Shown piece after piece: positions 12,361-22,332 of a stretch of DNA of 64,000 bases. Positions within the stretch are counted from its first letter, which is position 1. Every line of letters starts with the position of its first letter. The notes under the pieces were generated by a model, which saw only the letters and a program-made list of their open reading frames with translations, searched no databases and was not told the DNA's origin. Where the stretch lies: positions 19,501,424-19,565,423 of the forward strand of contig NC_049915.1 in NCBI RefSeq assembly GCF_001411555.2, in the 5' to 3' direction. The translations under genes were made by a program, and so were the position numbers. Source of the stretch: Juglans regia (Eukaryota; Streptophyta; Magnoliopsida; Fagales; Juglandaceae).

Positions 12361-13136
12361 AAGCATTAGTAGTGGACTCAACAAAGTTTGGTCAAAATTT
12401 GGCTAGAGAATTTACTTTTATAAATTTAACTAGCTACTTTTCAACAACATCAAATAACAGACTTTTCAAATTTATCACTATTCTATTAAAATATTGATTT
12501 TCACATTTTCATTTATTTGAATTCTAATTGTAATTTGATTCATTATTCGTTATTAAAAAATTACACATTAATTTTCTAACATTCATATTATTTTAGTGGA
12601 TAAAATTTTCTAAGTCTTTTTTTTTTTACAATGGTCATATTTTTTCAACTGATATATTTTTTCAACGGTCATATTTTCCCAACGATCATATTTCTAAAAC
12701 GAATATATTTTTTTCAGCCTTATTTTTTCCAACGGCTATATATTTTTGTATTTTGATTTTCTTCTTTCCCAAACTCTTTCTTGGACTAGTACTAGACATG
12801 TTGTACATCATGGAAAACAAACCTGGTTTGACTATTGATATGTTTAATCAAAATGGTTGAGTCAAGGGTTGAGATGGATTCAGTGACATTCCCAACCACA
12901 GTTGGTGCCTATGGCATGTTACAATCGGTGCAACAAGGCAGGATTTGGCCAGCAACTTGGAATTTTTTATACCAAAATAATATTTAGCCAGCAACTTGGG
13001 CTGGTCAGATTTGACCAGTGAAAATGATGAAAGTTAAAAATACTGTAATTTTGTTGAGTCTTCTACAGTTAGTTTTTATGCAACTTAATTAAACTTTGTC
13101 CAAAATATAGTTTTGTTGAGTCCACTATTAGTGCTA
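12361..13136. mobile_element. Non-autonomous PIF/Harbinger-type element, 776 bp
   Basis: The ends form an inverted repeat that matches at 22 of 24 positions. The left end has AGCATTAGTAGTGGACTC and the right end, read in reverse, has AGCACTAATAGTGGACTC. Both continue AACAAA. The element is flanked by the 3-bp repeat TAA (12,358-12,360 and 13,137-13,139), which is the TWA target duplication of PIF/Harbinger elements. There is no transposase frame. Inside, at 12,629-12,748, is a degenerate tandem array of about six units of 18-20 bp built on CAACGGTCATATTTTTT. Confidence 0.75.
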
Positions 13137-13139
13137 TAA

Positions 13140-13275
13140 TACTAGATATAATCATGTGTTGTGCAAGTGTCGCGCACTTATTTTGAAAAGAGTATAATCC
13201 ACTATTAAAAATTTATCTTTTTCAAAATAAATGTGCAACACTTACATATTACATGACTATAAATATCATTTCTCA
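13140..13275. mobile_element. Short foldback MITE
   Basis: An AT-rich element of about 135 bp whose two halves are inverted copies. The left side has tcatgtgttgtgcaagtg, and the right side has its diverged complement ending aaatatcattt. It resembles the MITE at 47,738-47,905 in its end phrase (AATGnTACnTAnAGT type). It directly abuts the Harbinger-type element to its left. Confidence 0.5.
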
Positions 13276-16044
13276 TTGTGAAAACCATCGATCATGATCA
13301 TATTATATATTATATATAGAAGCCCATCAAATTTACTATATTTTGGCATAAGCTGGTAGCAAATATAGATGCATCATGGTACTCCATGCAGTGGCATGCA
13401 TGCATTAATTCATTGTTTGAATTGCTATAGATGGGTGGAATACTTTGATTCCAAGGTACGTAGTTACGTACGTAGCTAGGCTTTTCGTCAAAATGGGCTT
13501 CCACAGGGAGTTAATTAGTTTGGCATTTACCAGGTTTGTAACATTTGGTGGCCAATGAGTTGATGCTAGATACGACAGAACCTCCAAAGATTGCAAACCA
13601 ACCACACCAAGCTGCAGCCTAGCTAGCTTCTTCATTGGAACCCGGCCTTCATGCGCGCACAAGTCAGTAGCACATGATACGTACCTCCATCCTGTCGCAT
13701 CTCAGACAGCTAGAGCCCATCCTTTCACAGTCCTATCTGATCTCGACGATCGTACTGATCTGAATGTGATCAATATTTAAGATCAAAATTAAAGCATAAT
13801 TAGCTAGCTAGCCACCCACGTACGTACGCATGGTTAAGTCCCACATTGATGAGGTGAAAATTGTGATGAAGGTATTGCATAAGCATCAATATTTTCATTA
13901 GCCGTACATTAATATTAGGTAAAACTGAAGTACTTCACAAGTACTGATCATCATCATTCTTCAAATATAGTGCAGGTTGATGCAACTTATAATGTTGCAT
14001 TACTAAAATGATAAGAGTCATTAATTATGTTGTTAATTTTGTCTGGTGCAGTACAATAACGTCTCTGTCGCAACTCCACACATGATATCCTTAATTCATC
14101 TGCAATTGTTCTGACATTAACACTTGTTCCCAAGAAATTTCATTTGTCTTTCAAGAGATGCGAGAAAGTCTTACAGGCCAGCCTTACTGGTGACTAGAAT
14201 TCAGGTACTAAATATCATCAATCTTAATTTATTGTACGTCTTGCAGTGTCTGAGGTAAAATACATAACGAGGTTGCTTGTCATCGTAAGCAAATCAGGAT
14301 TGCAGCTAGCTAGTCAGATCTCTAGAACCTCCCGAAGCCTTTCACAGTAAATTATTTAGGAGTGAGTGGTCCTTGCTTGCATCCAGATCTCGCTAGCACT
14401 TCGTGTACTAATATCATCTTAATTGTCTTATGCATGGGATGAGCCAAGCAGGTAAATGCACTTCAAGTCAAGCAAAATCAATGAAAATGAAATATACATG
14501 TAAAGATCATTAAACCTCTCGCCTAATAACTATTGATCATGATCTGTAAGTACCGCCATGCCAGTAATAAAGTATATATGTACCATGCATGTAATCTAGG
14601 AATGGAAAGTAAAACCTATGGAAAGCTGAGTCTAGATCATGATCAGGACGATGACGTCCTTGAACTCGAGTCTCGAACCATGCAGCTTTCCCTAGTACTA
14701 CTGCACGGTCTCCGTGTGCGAATTCCCACCACTAAGCGCATGCATTTATTTGTGGATTTGCGCGTAGTACCCCGTGCTCTCGTGCATATCATCTGATGTA
14801 GCAGTTGGATTGATTTGCTATCACCTTAATTATAGTCATTGAATTTTTTGTTTGATATTACGCATGCACAACCGCCCTGCTTACCTCCCAAATCCCAATA
14901 TTTACAGAAAATATTTCTGTTCTAAATCTCCTAATTAGCTTGTCTTTCTACATCGAAATCAAATGAATTTTGAACCATAGAAATTTGTTTTTTTTGTTTT
15001 TTTCCTACAAGTAATAGTAATACCACGTTTTTTGCTTTGCTGAAAAAGAGTACTTTCTAGCTAGCTGTGTGGGGAAAGAATATTGAGGAACAACTGGCCG
15101 GAAGGAATCTGGGTTAGCTAGGGTTTGAGAAATGTACGGTCCCCCCCCGCCCGCCCCCCAACCCTTTCTGTCTTGAATTGTATTTTTACTTTCTGATCTA
15201 ACAGTACTGGTTGTCCTCGTCAACAACTGATCTAAGGTGGCGGTACTGATGGCATCCACAGACCGCAGGGCCGGATTCCCATTTGTAAGATAAACAGAAT
15301 AGGACAGAAGGATTTGATTGAAACATGCATGCACAGGGTTGAACGCTAACTTTTCTAGTCGAGCTGTACGCCAATATTGCAGTGTAAGGGGGGGTCCGGT
15401 ACGAGTCCCAACTTAAGATCGGTAGCTGCCTGTACGCGCGTTAAGCCACAGATCTAAGAGTAAAAGAAACATCCCTTCATCGGAACTGTTTCCCACGCCA
15501 TGCTGGAAGACAGACAGCAATATTAATTATCGACTTGCCGAGGTATCTCGAACTCGTTGAGGTTCATGATCACCAAAAGTGATTTGCAGTAGTAGGGCAT
15601 GACCATTCTACGTATACATGCCCTAGTACTACTACTGCAGAATGCAGATAATCGAATATCGTATATATATAGTTGCTACTATATATGCATGCAAATGGGG
15701 ATGTGTGTGTGTATATTATATGGCGAGGATATATCTACGTATTTTTATTAAGTTCCCACAGAACTTAGATATCACTGCAAGTCCTGAACATGAGATGTTT
15801 ACCTTTTCCTAAAATCTTCTTTACTGGACTTAGAAAAAAATTAAAACTATTACATTTAATTCATTCATGAATTGTACCGCGTCCACTACCAGGCAAATTA
15901 GATCATGTGACAGAATGGACAGATATTGCAAATGTTGGGAAAAAGATACACATGGAAGATAGTGATAGTTTCATAAGAGTTCATGTACGTATGAGATCAA
16001 TTCTATCTCAACCATTGACAAGCAAATTATGAATCAGTGTGATA
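13276..16044. other. Intergenic, no gene seen
   Basis: No coding gene is recognisable. I searched here in particular for upstream exons of the GARP-type transcription factor whose last exons lie at 16,805-17,493 and found none. A poly-C run lies near 15,142. Confidence 0.5.
15585..15640. repeat. Small perfect-looking hairpin
   Basis: GCAGTAGTAGGGCATG is followed about 15 bases later by CATGCCCTAGTACTACTACT and then GC, its inverted complement with a small bulge. The stem is 16-20 bp. It is too short for a typical plant miRNA precursor and matches no miRNA I recognise. It may be a MITE relic. Confidence 0.4.
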
Positions 16045-16149
16045 ATAATTAAAGAGTTCTTCTACTCAACCACAACTGTTCACGCAACCTCCCCACTCCA
16101 TCCGACGTGGCCTTTTTCTTTTTTTTTTTGGGTTAACATAACACGCGTT

Positions 16150-16460
16150 TTCAATTTCTCAGCGTTTGCTCCCCTGTTTCCCCCACATTCTCTCGTCTCT
16201 CGTCCCCTGGTTCCCCCGTTTTCTCTCATCCCCTCCACTCCCCCAGCAGCTCGTTCGCCCCTCAGCCTCTCCCCACTCCGTGTGGCTACATTACTCCGGA
16301 AGTTTGTGGCTCCATTACTCCGGCACCGTGTAAAAAAGAGTCCCCACTGTTCACGCAACCTCCGCACGGTTTCTCCAGCTTCACCACTGCCGCACGGCTT
16401 CTCTCCTCCGCTGGGTGCTGTATTGTAGCTGCCGAGAGCCACCGTACGTCGTACAAGGGT
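16150..16460 (+). promoter_or_regulatory. Subterminal C/T-rich leader region of the transposase gene
   Basis: Just inside the left end the plus strand becomes strongly C/T-rich (cccctccactcccccagcag). It ends in a good splice donor, CAAGG|GTAAG, at about 16,460. This has the look of a transcribed leader exon. An acceptor at 18,611-18,613 (tatgtag) 64 bases before the start codon of the FRS-like gene could receive it. The phrase ctgttcacgcaacctcc from the terminal repeat occurs again near 16,349. Open frames on both strands here are a by-product of GC content. Confidence 0.4.
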
Positions 16461-16804
16461 AAGAAATAAATTAAAGGGTATTTATTTTTCTGTTTTGGTT
16501 TCATCTCCCATTTATAGCAGTAGGGCATTTTGTGTGTTTATGCGTTTATAGATCTGTGATTTTATGCTTGTTTGATCTGTGTTTTGTGGGATTTTTTGGT
16601 TGTTGATGTTCTACGTATACCACTGATTTTTTGGTTGTTGATAACATTTGAAACCAGAACGAGATTGTACTTTGCAATGTCCGGGCTTGCTAAAAGAAAG
16701 ATTAATTTTAATGGAAGGATTAGTGTAAAGAGTGATGCTCTGTCGGAGTTTTTGGACAAAATCATTGAAGAATATTAATTAATTTTCTTACGAAATTGTT
16801 GCAG

Positions 16805-17493
16805 TGGAGGGTCATGGGTGCAAGCCAGTTCGAGGAATCTGGATACAATAAGACCAGAAATGCTGCCATCTCAACTAAGAATATCTGGAGACCAATTTGA
16901 GGTAGCTAGCTAGCGACCTAATTAATGCTAGATCATATTTAATGATACTTTTAAAATTAGGCAATTAATTTATATATATTCCCTAGCCTGCAAGGAATCA
17001 TGTGCATGCTTATATATTATAAACTATCATCTGCATGCATGCCCAAGCACCCTCAAACAATACATACATGTCGGCCATGAATCATGTATACATGATGATC
17101 ATGATCTTTAATGCATCATGTCTTACCATACACTCAAGCTGCCTTTTGTTTTATATAATTATAGTTTGGTTTAGAACTTTTAAATGATATAAGATAACTC
17201 CACTTTGATGAATTATGCATAAAATCTCCCATGATCGTTTTATACAAATCTGGTTCTGTTTTAGTACTATATATATATATATTCTTTTTAACAAATGGTT
17301 GCTTTTTGGAGTACTTTTGTGACCTACAATTAACTGATATAAGTCTCTAAACTCCTGGCTGCAGGTAAGTGATCATCATTTTGCCCAATCAAGAAACTCC
17401 ACAAGATCAAGTTTTGATCACCTCAAGAATCCTAGCTTGGAGTTCACTTTAGGGAGACCCGACTGGCAGATCAACACGACTAATTTCAATTAA
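16805..17493 (+). pseudogene. Last two exons of a GARP/MYB-like transcription factor
   Basis: Two exons can be joined in frame. Exon one, 16,805-16,901, follows ttgttgcag and ends GAG|GTAGCT. It reads GGSWVQASSRNLDTIRPEML and then PSQLRISGDQFE. Exon two, 17,365-17,493, follows ctgcag and reads VSDHHFAQSRNSTRSSFDHL and then KNPSLEFTLGRPDW, ending with a stop. The motif SLEFTLGRPDW near the C-terminus is the hallmark I know from KANADI and At1g14600-type GARP proteins. The DNA-binding GARP domain exons are absent upstream. Because the fragment keeps its intron and lies just inside a candidate MULE end, DNA-level gene capture is the simplest reading. A truncated local gene is the alternative. 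Confidence 0.5.
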
Positions 17494-18677
17494 TGGTATG
17501 GCTGGCCATATATAATTATTGTTTTAGTATTTCCAAGATAAGGAAATAGGGGCAGAAAAAAGCAGTACTAATATATAATATTAATATAGGTAGTACTACA
17601 GTTAGTGATCAGCCACTAAGAAAAATGATGATCATGATCTCTCTATTAAGTTTGTTTTTTTTTTTTGGGGGTTTATCTTCTTGATCTCCTGTAACTTGGT
17701 TTGAAGTCTGTAAAGACTTCTTCATGTGCTAAAAGCTGCTCATGATGGTTGTGAGGTGATGTGAATCAGTAAATTTCATGAATGAAGCTGCAAAAAAGCA
17801 GAAGAAAAAAAAAGGAAGGAAATTATATGGCTTTTATTCTCTCATGATCTTTTTCAATGCCCACCTCTCTATCTCTTCAATCTGTGGGGTCATTTCAGGG
17901 GTCATTTCAAGTGATAAGTGTGTGAAATCTTGACTTTTATGGTCTGATCTTTTGTTTCTTATGGTCATTAAGAGATTCATGTCTGATTTGTCCATGGCTA
18001 TAGCCATTGGCCTGGTTGGATTTATATAGTAAAATAATGTTTGAAAAAAAATGTTGATTGAACTAGTGGGCACGCCCAATGATAAAAGCTTGGTGGCATA
18101 GCAACATTATCATATTTTTAAATTATTTTACTACTATCTACAAGCTATTCATTACTATTTACAAATGTTTTGAGAAATTTTTAGTATTCAAACAATGCGT
18201 ATGTGTGAGATTTTGTAACTTAAAGTGGGTGATTATGGATGATGTATTAGAAATTTTGAGAAAAATATTCCTATAAAGATTTAACAGATACATCTTGACA
18301 ATTTGATCCATCTAGCGAGGTTCAAATTGAAAATTTTAGGATGTGGTTAAAAAATAGTTGTCTTACATCACTTTGCATCTGAATGAAATTAAAATATGAA
18401 CTGGCTTGTTGCTCGCATTTACAAGTGGCCTCTTTCTTCTTGAATGGGAATACTTTTAGTGACTTTTTATGCAGGTTTTTCCTGCTCTTAACTTCTAATT
18501 ATATGTCTCCCTAATTAATTATGAGGATTAATTATTCAATGCATAGTTGTTAGATATATGGGATATTTCCTTCTTCTTTTGTGTATATAAACTATACTTT
18601 GTGCTTTATGTAGGTTGAGGGATTGCTTATGGTAATACACATTTTGTAACACTCAATAGTTATTGAGTAATAGTGTG
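17494..18677. other. Non-coding stretch between captured exons and FRS-like start
   Basis: No gene seen. It probably contains the end of the captured fragment's 3' UTR and the leader intron of the FRS-like gene. 18,080-18,190 resembles a worn MITE (tactatctacaagctattc and similar phrases). An acceptor at 18,611-18,613 could start the coding-leader exon. Confidence 0.4.
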
Positions 18678-21600
18678 ATGGGCGAAAAGGAAGATGGACC
18701 AACCAGGCCTTCTACATCGATTGGACTCACCCAGGTATGATACACATTGGTTATTTGAAAATATCGTAGCTTCAGATATTTTGGTGGAGAATAGTTAATC
18801 CATGATTTATTTGTATATTATAGGGATATTATGGAGCTGTAAATCCATATAACCTGCCATATATGATGCCTCCAAATACATATCCACATCCATATCCATA
18901 TGCTTGGGGTAGCCAGGTAAAGTTATTTTAGTATATTACATTTTTGTTTTGTTTTTTTTTTTGTTGTGTTGGTTTGAGTCATTCTAACGAAGTGGAATTT
19001 TTGCAGCAACTGCCACGGCCACCCTTTGGACCAAACATGACATCCCCAGTGGAGAGTAATCTGAGGGAGTTGAATAGAGGTGAAGATAGAACCCAGGTAG
19101 TTCATTTGAGTCTCTTTTTATGATTTTTTCTTCTACCTTCGTATTTTCTTGAATAACATGCATAGTTAAAAATGCAGCATTCGGCGATGCCACCATGTGG
19201 GCCAACTATGCCCTACCCATATTGCGCAAGTGAGTCATCAACTACGCCATCCAATGCTGCAGGTGAAAAGTTTTTAGGAGGTACACTTTTATCCATATGG
19301 TTTAACCTCCATTGTATATATATGTTAAAAATAGCAATGTTCCTAACCATGCAATCCCTCTTGTCAGAAACATATTCATATCCACATCCATATCCATATG
19401 CTTGGGGTAGCCAGGTAAAGTTATTTTATTATATTGATTTTAGGGTTGTGCGTGGGTTTGAGTCATTCTAAGAAAATGGTTTTTTTGCAGCATCTGCCAC
19501 AGCCACCGTATCTGCCACATCCACCTTTTGGAACAAACATGCCATCCCCTTCCTCGACTAATCCGGATGAGTTGATACGAGGTGAAAATACAACTCAGGT
19601 AGTTCAATTGACTCTCTTTTTATGATTTTTTCTTCTACCTCCGTATTTTCCTTACTGAATCAACGTGCATTCTGAAAAAATGCAGCATTCGGCGAAGTCA
19701 CCATGTGTGCCAAATATCCCCTACTCACATTGCGCAAGTGAGTCATCAACTATGCCATCCAATTCCGTAGGTGAAAAGAATTTAGGAGGTACACTTTTTT
19801 AACCATATGAGTTAACAAAGCTAGTATATATAATCATTTGATAATGTTCCTAACCATGCAATCTTCATTGTCAGAAACTTCATCCGACATAAATATAGAG
19901 CCAGATGCAGAGGGGATGAATGAAGTATTAGATGATGATAACAGAGTCGAGCCTCCAACATCTGGTATGCAATTTTCTACTGATAAAGAGGTTTTAGACT
20001 ATTACAAACGATACGCCAAACAAGAGGGTTTTGGTGTTATCATAAAAAGGACGAAGAGAGATCTGGATGGGGATGCGAAGTATGTGACCATTGGTTGTGC
20101 ACGTGGCGGCAGGTACTATCCTAGCCACAGTAATTTAGCAAAGCCACGAGCAACGACCAAAACTGATTGTAAGGCAAAGATAAATGCTCGCTTTGTGAAT
20201 GGGGTATGGGTGTTGACCAGTGTTGATCTGGTTCATAATCACAGTACCGTTAGCCCACAGAAATCTAGATTTTTTAGATCACACAAATGTTTGGATGAAT
20301 ATAGTCAGAGAATGCTCGATTTGAATGATAGAGCGGGTATTCGGATGAATAAAAATTTTCAAGCACTTGTGACTGATGCGGGGGGGTTTGAGAACTTAGC
20401 TTTTCAAGAAAAAGATTGTAGAAATTTTATTGACAAAGCTAGATATTTGAGAATGGGTAAAGGAGGCGGTGAAGCACTAAACGACTACTTTAAGAGAATG
20501 AGGAAAATTAATGATGACTTCGTCTCCGTCATGGATGTGGATGATGAATCTAGAATTAGGAATGTGTTTTGGGCTGATGCACGAAGTCGGGCGGCATATG
20601 AGTACTTTGGAGACGTTATCACGTTCGATACAACGTACCTAACAAATAGGTACGGGATGCCCTTTGCTCCTTTTGTTGGAGTAAACCATCATGGGCAGTC
20701 CATACTCTTGGGGGCAGGCTTGATTTCAAGCGAGGACACAAGCACCTTCGTGTGGTTGTTTGAAGCATGGTTAGAATGCATGAATGGCAGGGCACCCGCA
20801 GCCATCATAACAGACCAAGGCAGGGCAATGAAGAATGCCATTCAAATTGTATTCCCGAATGCAAGACATAGATATTGTCTCTGGCATATAATGCGGAAAC
20901 TGCCTGAGAAATTGGGATCCCACTCGGCATATAACGCAGGCTTGAAGACTGCAATTCAGAGTGCAGTCTATGATACACAAACTTGCGAACAATTTGAGGA
21001 GAAGTGGGTGCAGTTAATTCATAAGTATGATCTTATTGATAATGCATGGTTGCAGGGGTTGTACACCGAGAGGTCCTTTTGGGTACCAGTTTACTTGAAA
21101 GGTGTATTCTCGGCTGGTATGAGCACTACCCAACGGTCTGAAAGTATGAACGCCTTCTTTGATGGATATGTGCATTCCGGTACGACATTGAAAGAATTTG
21201 TCGATCAATTCGACAATGCTTTGAGGAAGAAGGTGGAGGCAGAGACGACATCTGATTTTCAGTCCTGTAACCAAACCGTCCCATGTGTATCCCTATTCAA
21301 AATTGAGAGCCAGTTTCAATCAATGTACACAAATGCAAAATTTAAAGAAGTCCAAGCGGAGGTTTGGGGGATGCTTTTATGTAACCCTACACTTGTGGGC
21401 ACTGAAGGGTGCATTTCCACCTTTGATGTTTTCGAAGAAATCTCTACACCTGTTGGACAGTCCAAAATTGTGAAGTACATAGTGTACTTCAATGAAGACG
21501 AATGCGAAGTTAAATGCACGTGTGCCCTGTTTGAGATGAGGGGGATTCTCTGTAGGCATGGATTGAAAGTATGTCAAATGAAGTACATTCATGTGTTGCC

Positions 21601-22332
21601 AGATAAATATGTGTTGGATAGATGGAGGAAAGACTTAAAGAGAAGATACACACTTGTTAAGAGTAGCTATGATGATTTACGGGTCAATGCGGATGCACGA
21701 CGGTATGAGCTTGTCGTTAAAAGATGTCTAAGATTTGCGACGCGTGTATCTCGAAATGAGGACCATGTGAATGCATTCTTCCATATGTTGGATGAGTTTG
21801 AGCATAAGTGTGTAGGATTAGAGCCTGAGTCCGGTTCAGCAAAGTTAAAAGAGAACGTGGTTGCCGATAAGGATAAGAAAATATTAAGCCCGAACGTTGT
21901 TCGGAGGAAAGGGAGACCGCCAACGAGAAGAAAGGTCCCAATGGTTGAGAAGGCTACAAGGAAGAGAAAGAAGACACAGGTATTACATTTTGCATCGTCA
22001 GTTGTATAGAATTCTGGTGGAAGAGTTACATATGTTGTTCCTAATAGATGTAAATTTTTATTTTCCAATTTAGACATACAGGAATCTATTTGACGAAGAC
22101 TCCACTAATATCGACCTGCCGGTGTCAGAAGTTGGTGCTACCGTTGACGAGGTTGTTATCCCAACGCAATGTAGTACTCTAACACAAGTAAGGCCTCTGG
22201 CCGATGACGAGGTGTGAGGTTATTCCTACCTCTTGGCATATATATTTTTCTGTTTTTAAGCAAATTCTGAGAAAATATTTTGATATTTTTAATATTTTTC
22301 AGGCTACGCCAAGCTTGCCCCATGGAACATAG
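18678..22332 (+). CDS. FAR1-RELATED SEQUENCE 5-like / MULE transposase, 957 aa
   Basis: Ten coding exons can be joined in phase with GT-AG sites: 18678-18734, 18824-18916, 19007-19096, 19178-19280, 19368-19414, 19491-19598, 19686-19788, 19875-21979, 22074-22211 and 22303-22332. The start ATG opens MGEKEDGPTRPSTS. Residues about 1-200 are a Pro/Tyr/Ser-rich extension. A FAR1 DNA-binding domain spans about 233-323 (DYYKRYAKQEGF to VHNHS). The MULE DDE domain has D452 (FDTTY), D514 (ITDQG) and E623 (RSESMN), all present. A SWIM zinc finger follows with C748, C750, C760 and H762. An AT-hook-like KGRPPTRRK lies near 880. There are no stops or frameshifts. Members act either as DNA transposases or as domesticated nuclear transcription factors (FHY3/FAR1). 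The position inside a candidate MULE favours transposase. If the last intron is retained, translation stops one codon past its donor, at 22,215-22,217. Confidence 0.87.
18879..19414 (+). repeat. First copy of a tandem three-exon duplication
   Basis: The exon set coding PHPYPYAWGSQ, then LPRPPFGPNM, then HSAMPPCGPTM, with its introns, recurs about 500 bp downstream as PHPYPYAWGSQ, LPHPPFGTNM and HSAKSPCVPNI. Introns are copied too: gtagtt-ttgactctctttttatga and the 3' ends gttcctaaccatgcaat both appear twice. The exon at 19,368-19,414 is chimeric. Its acceptor and first bases (ttgtcag|aaac) match the start of the big exon at 19,875. The rest matches the exon at 18,824-18,916. Confidence 0.85.
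19415..19874 (+). repeat. Second copy of the three-exon duplication
   Basis: Matches 18,917-19,367 with the same exon order, the same intron phases (0, 0 and 1) and the same splice sites. Small indels are visible: the second LP-PPFG exon is 108 rather than 90 bp. The match ends where the large exon begins. All changes keep the frame open, so the duplicated version can encode protein. Confidence 0.85.

Noticed and set aside
16039..16528. Open frames of 80-129 codons on both strands at the left end of the element
   Set aside because: The DNA is C/T-rich and lacks stops by composition. The frames overlap on opposite strands and look like no protein.
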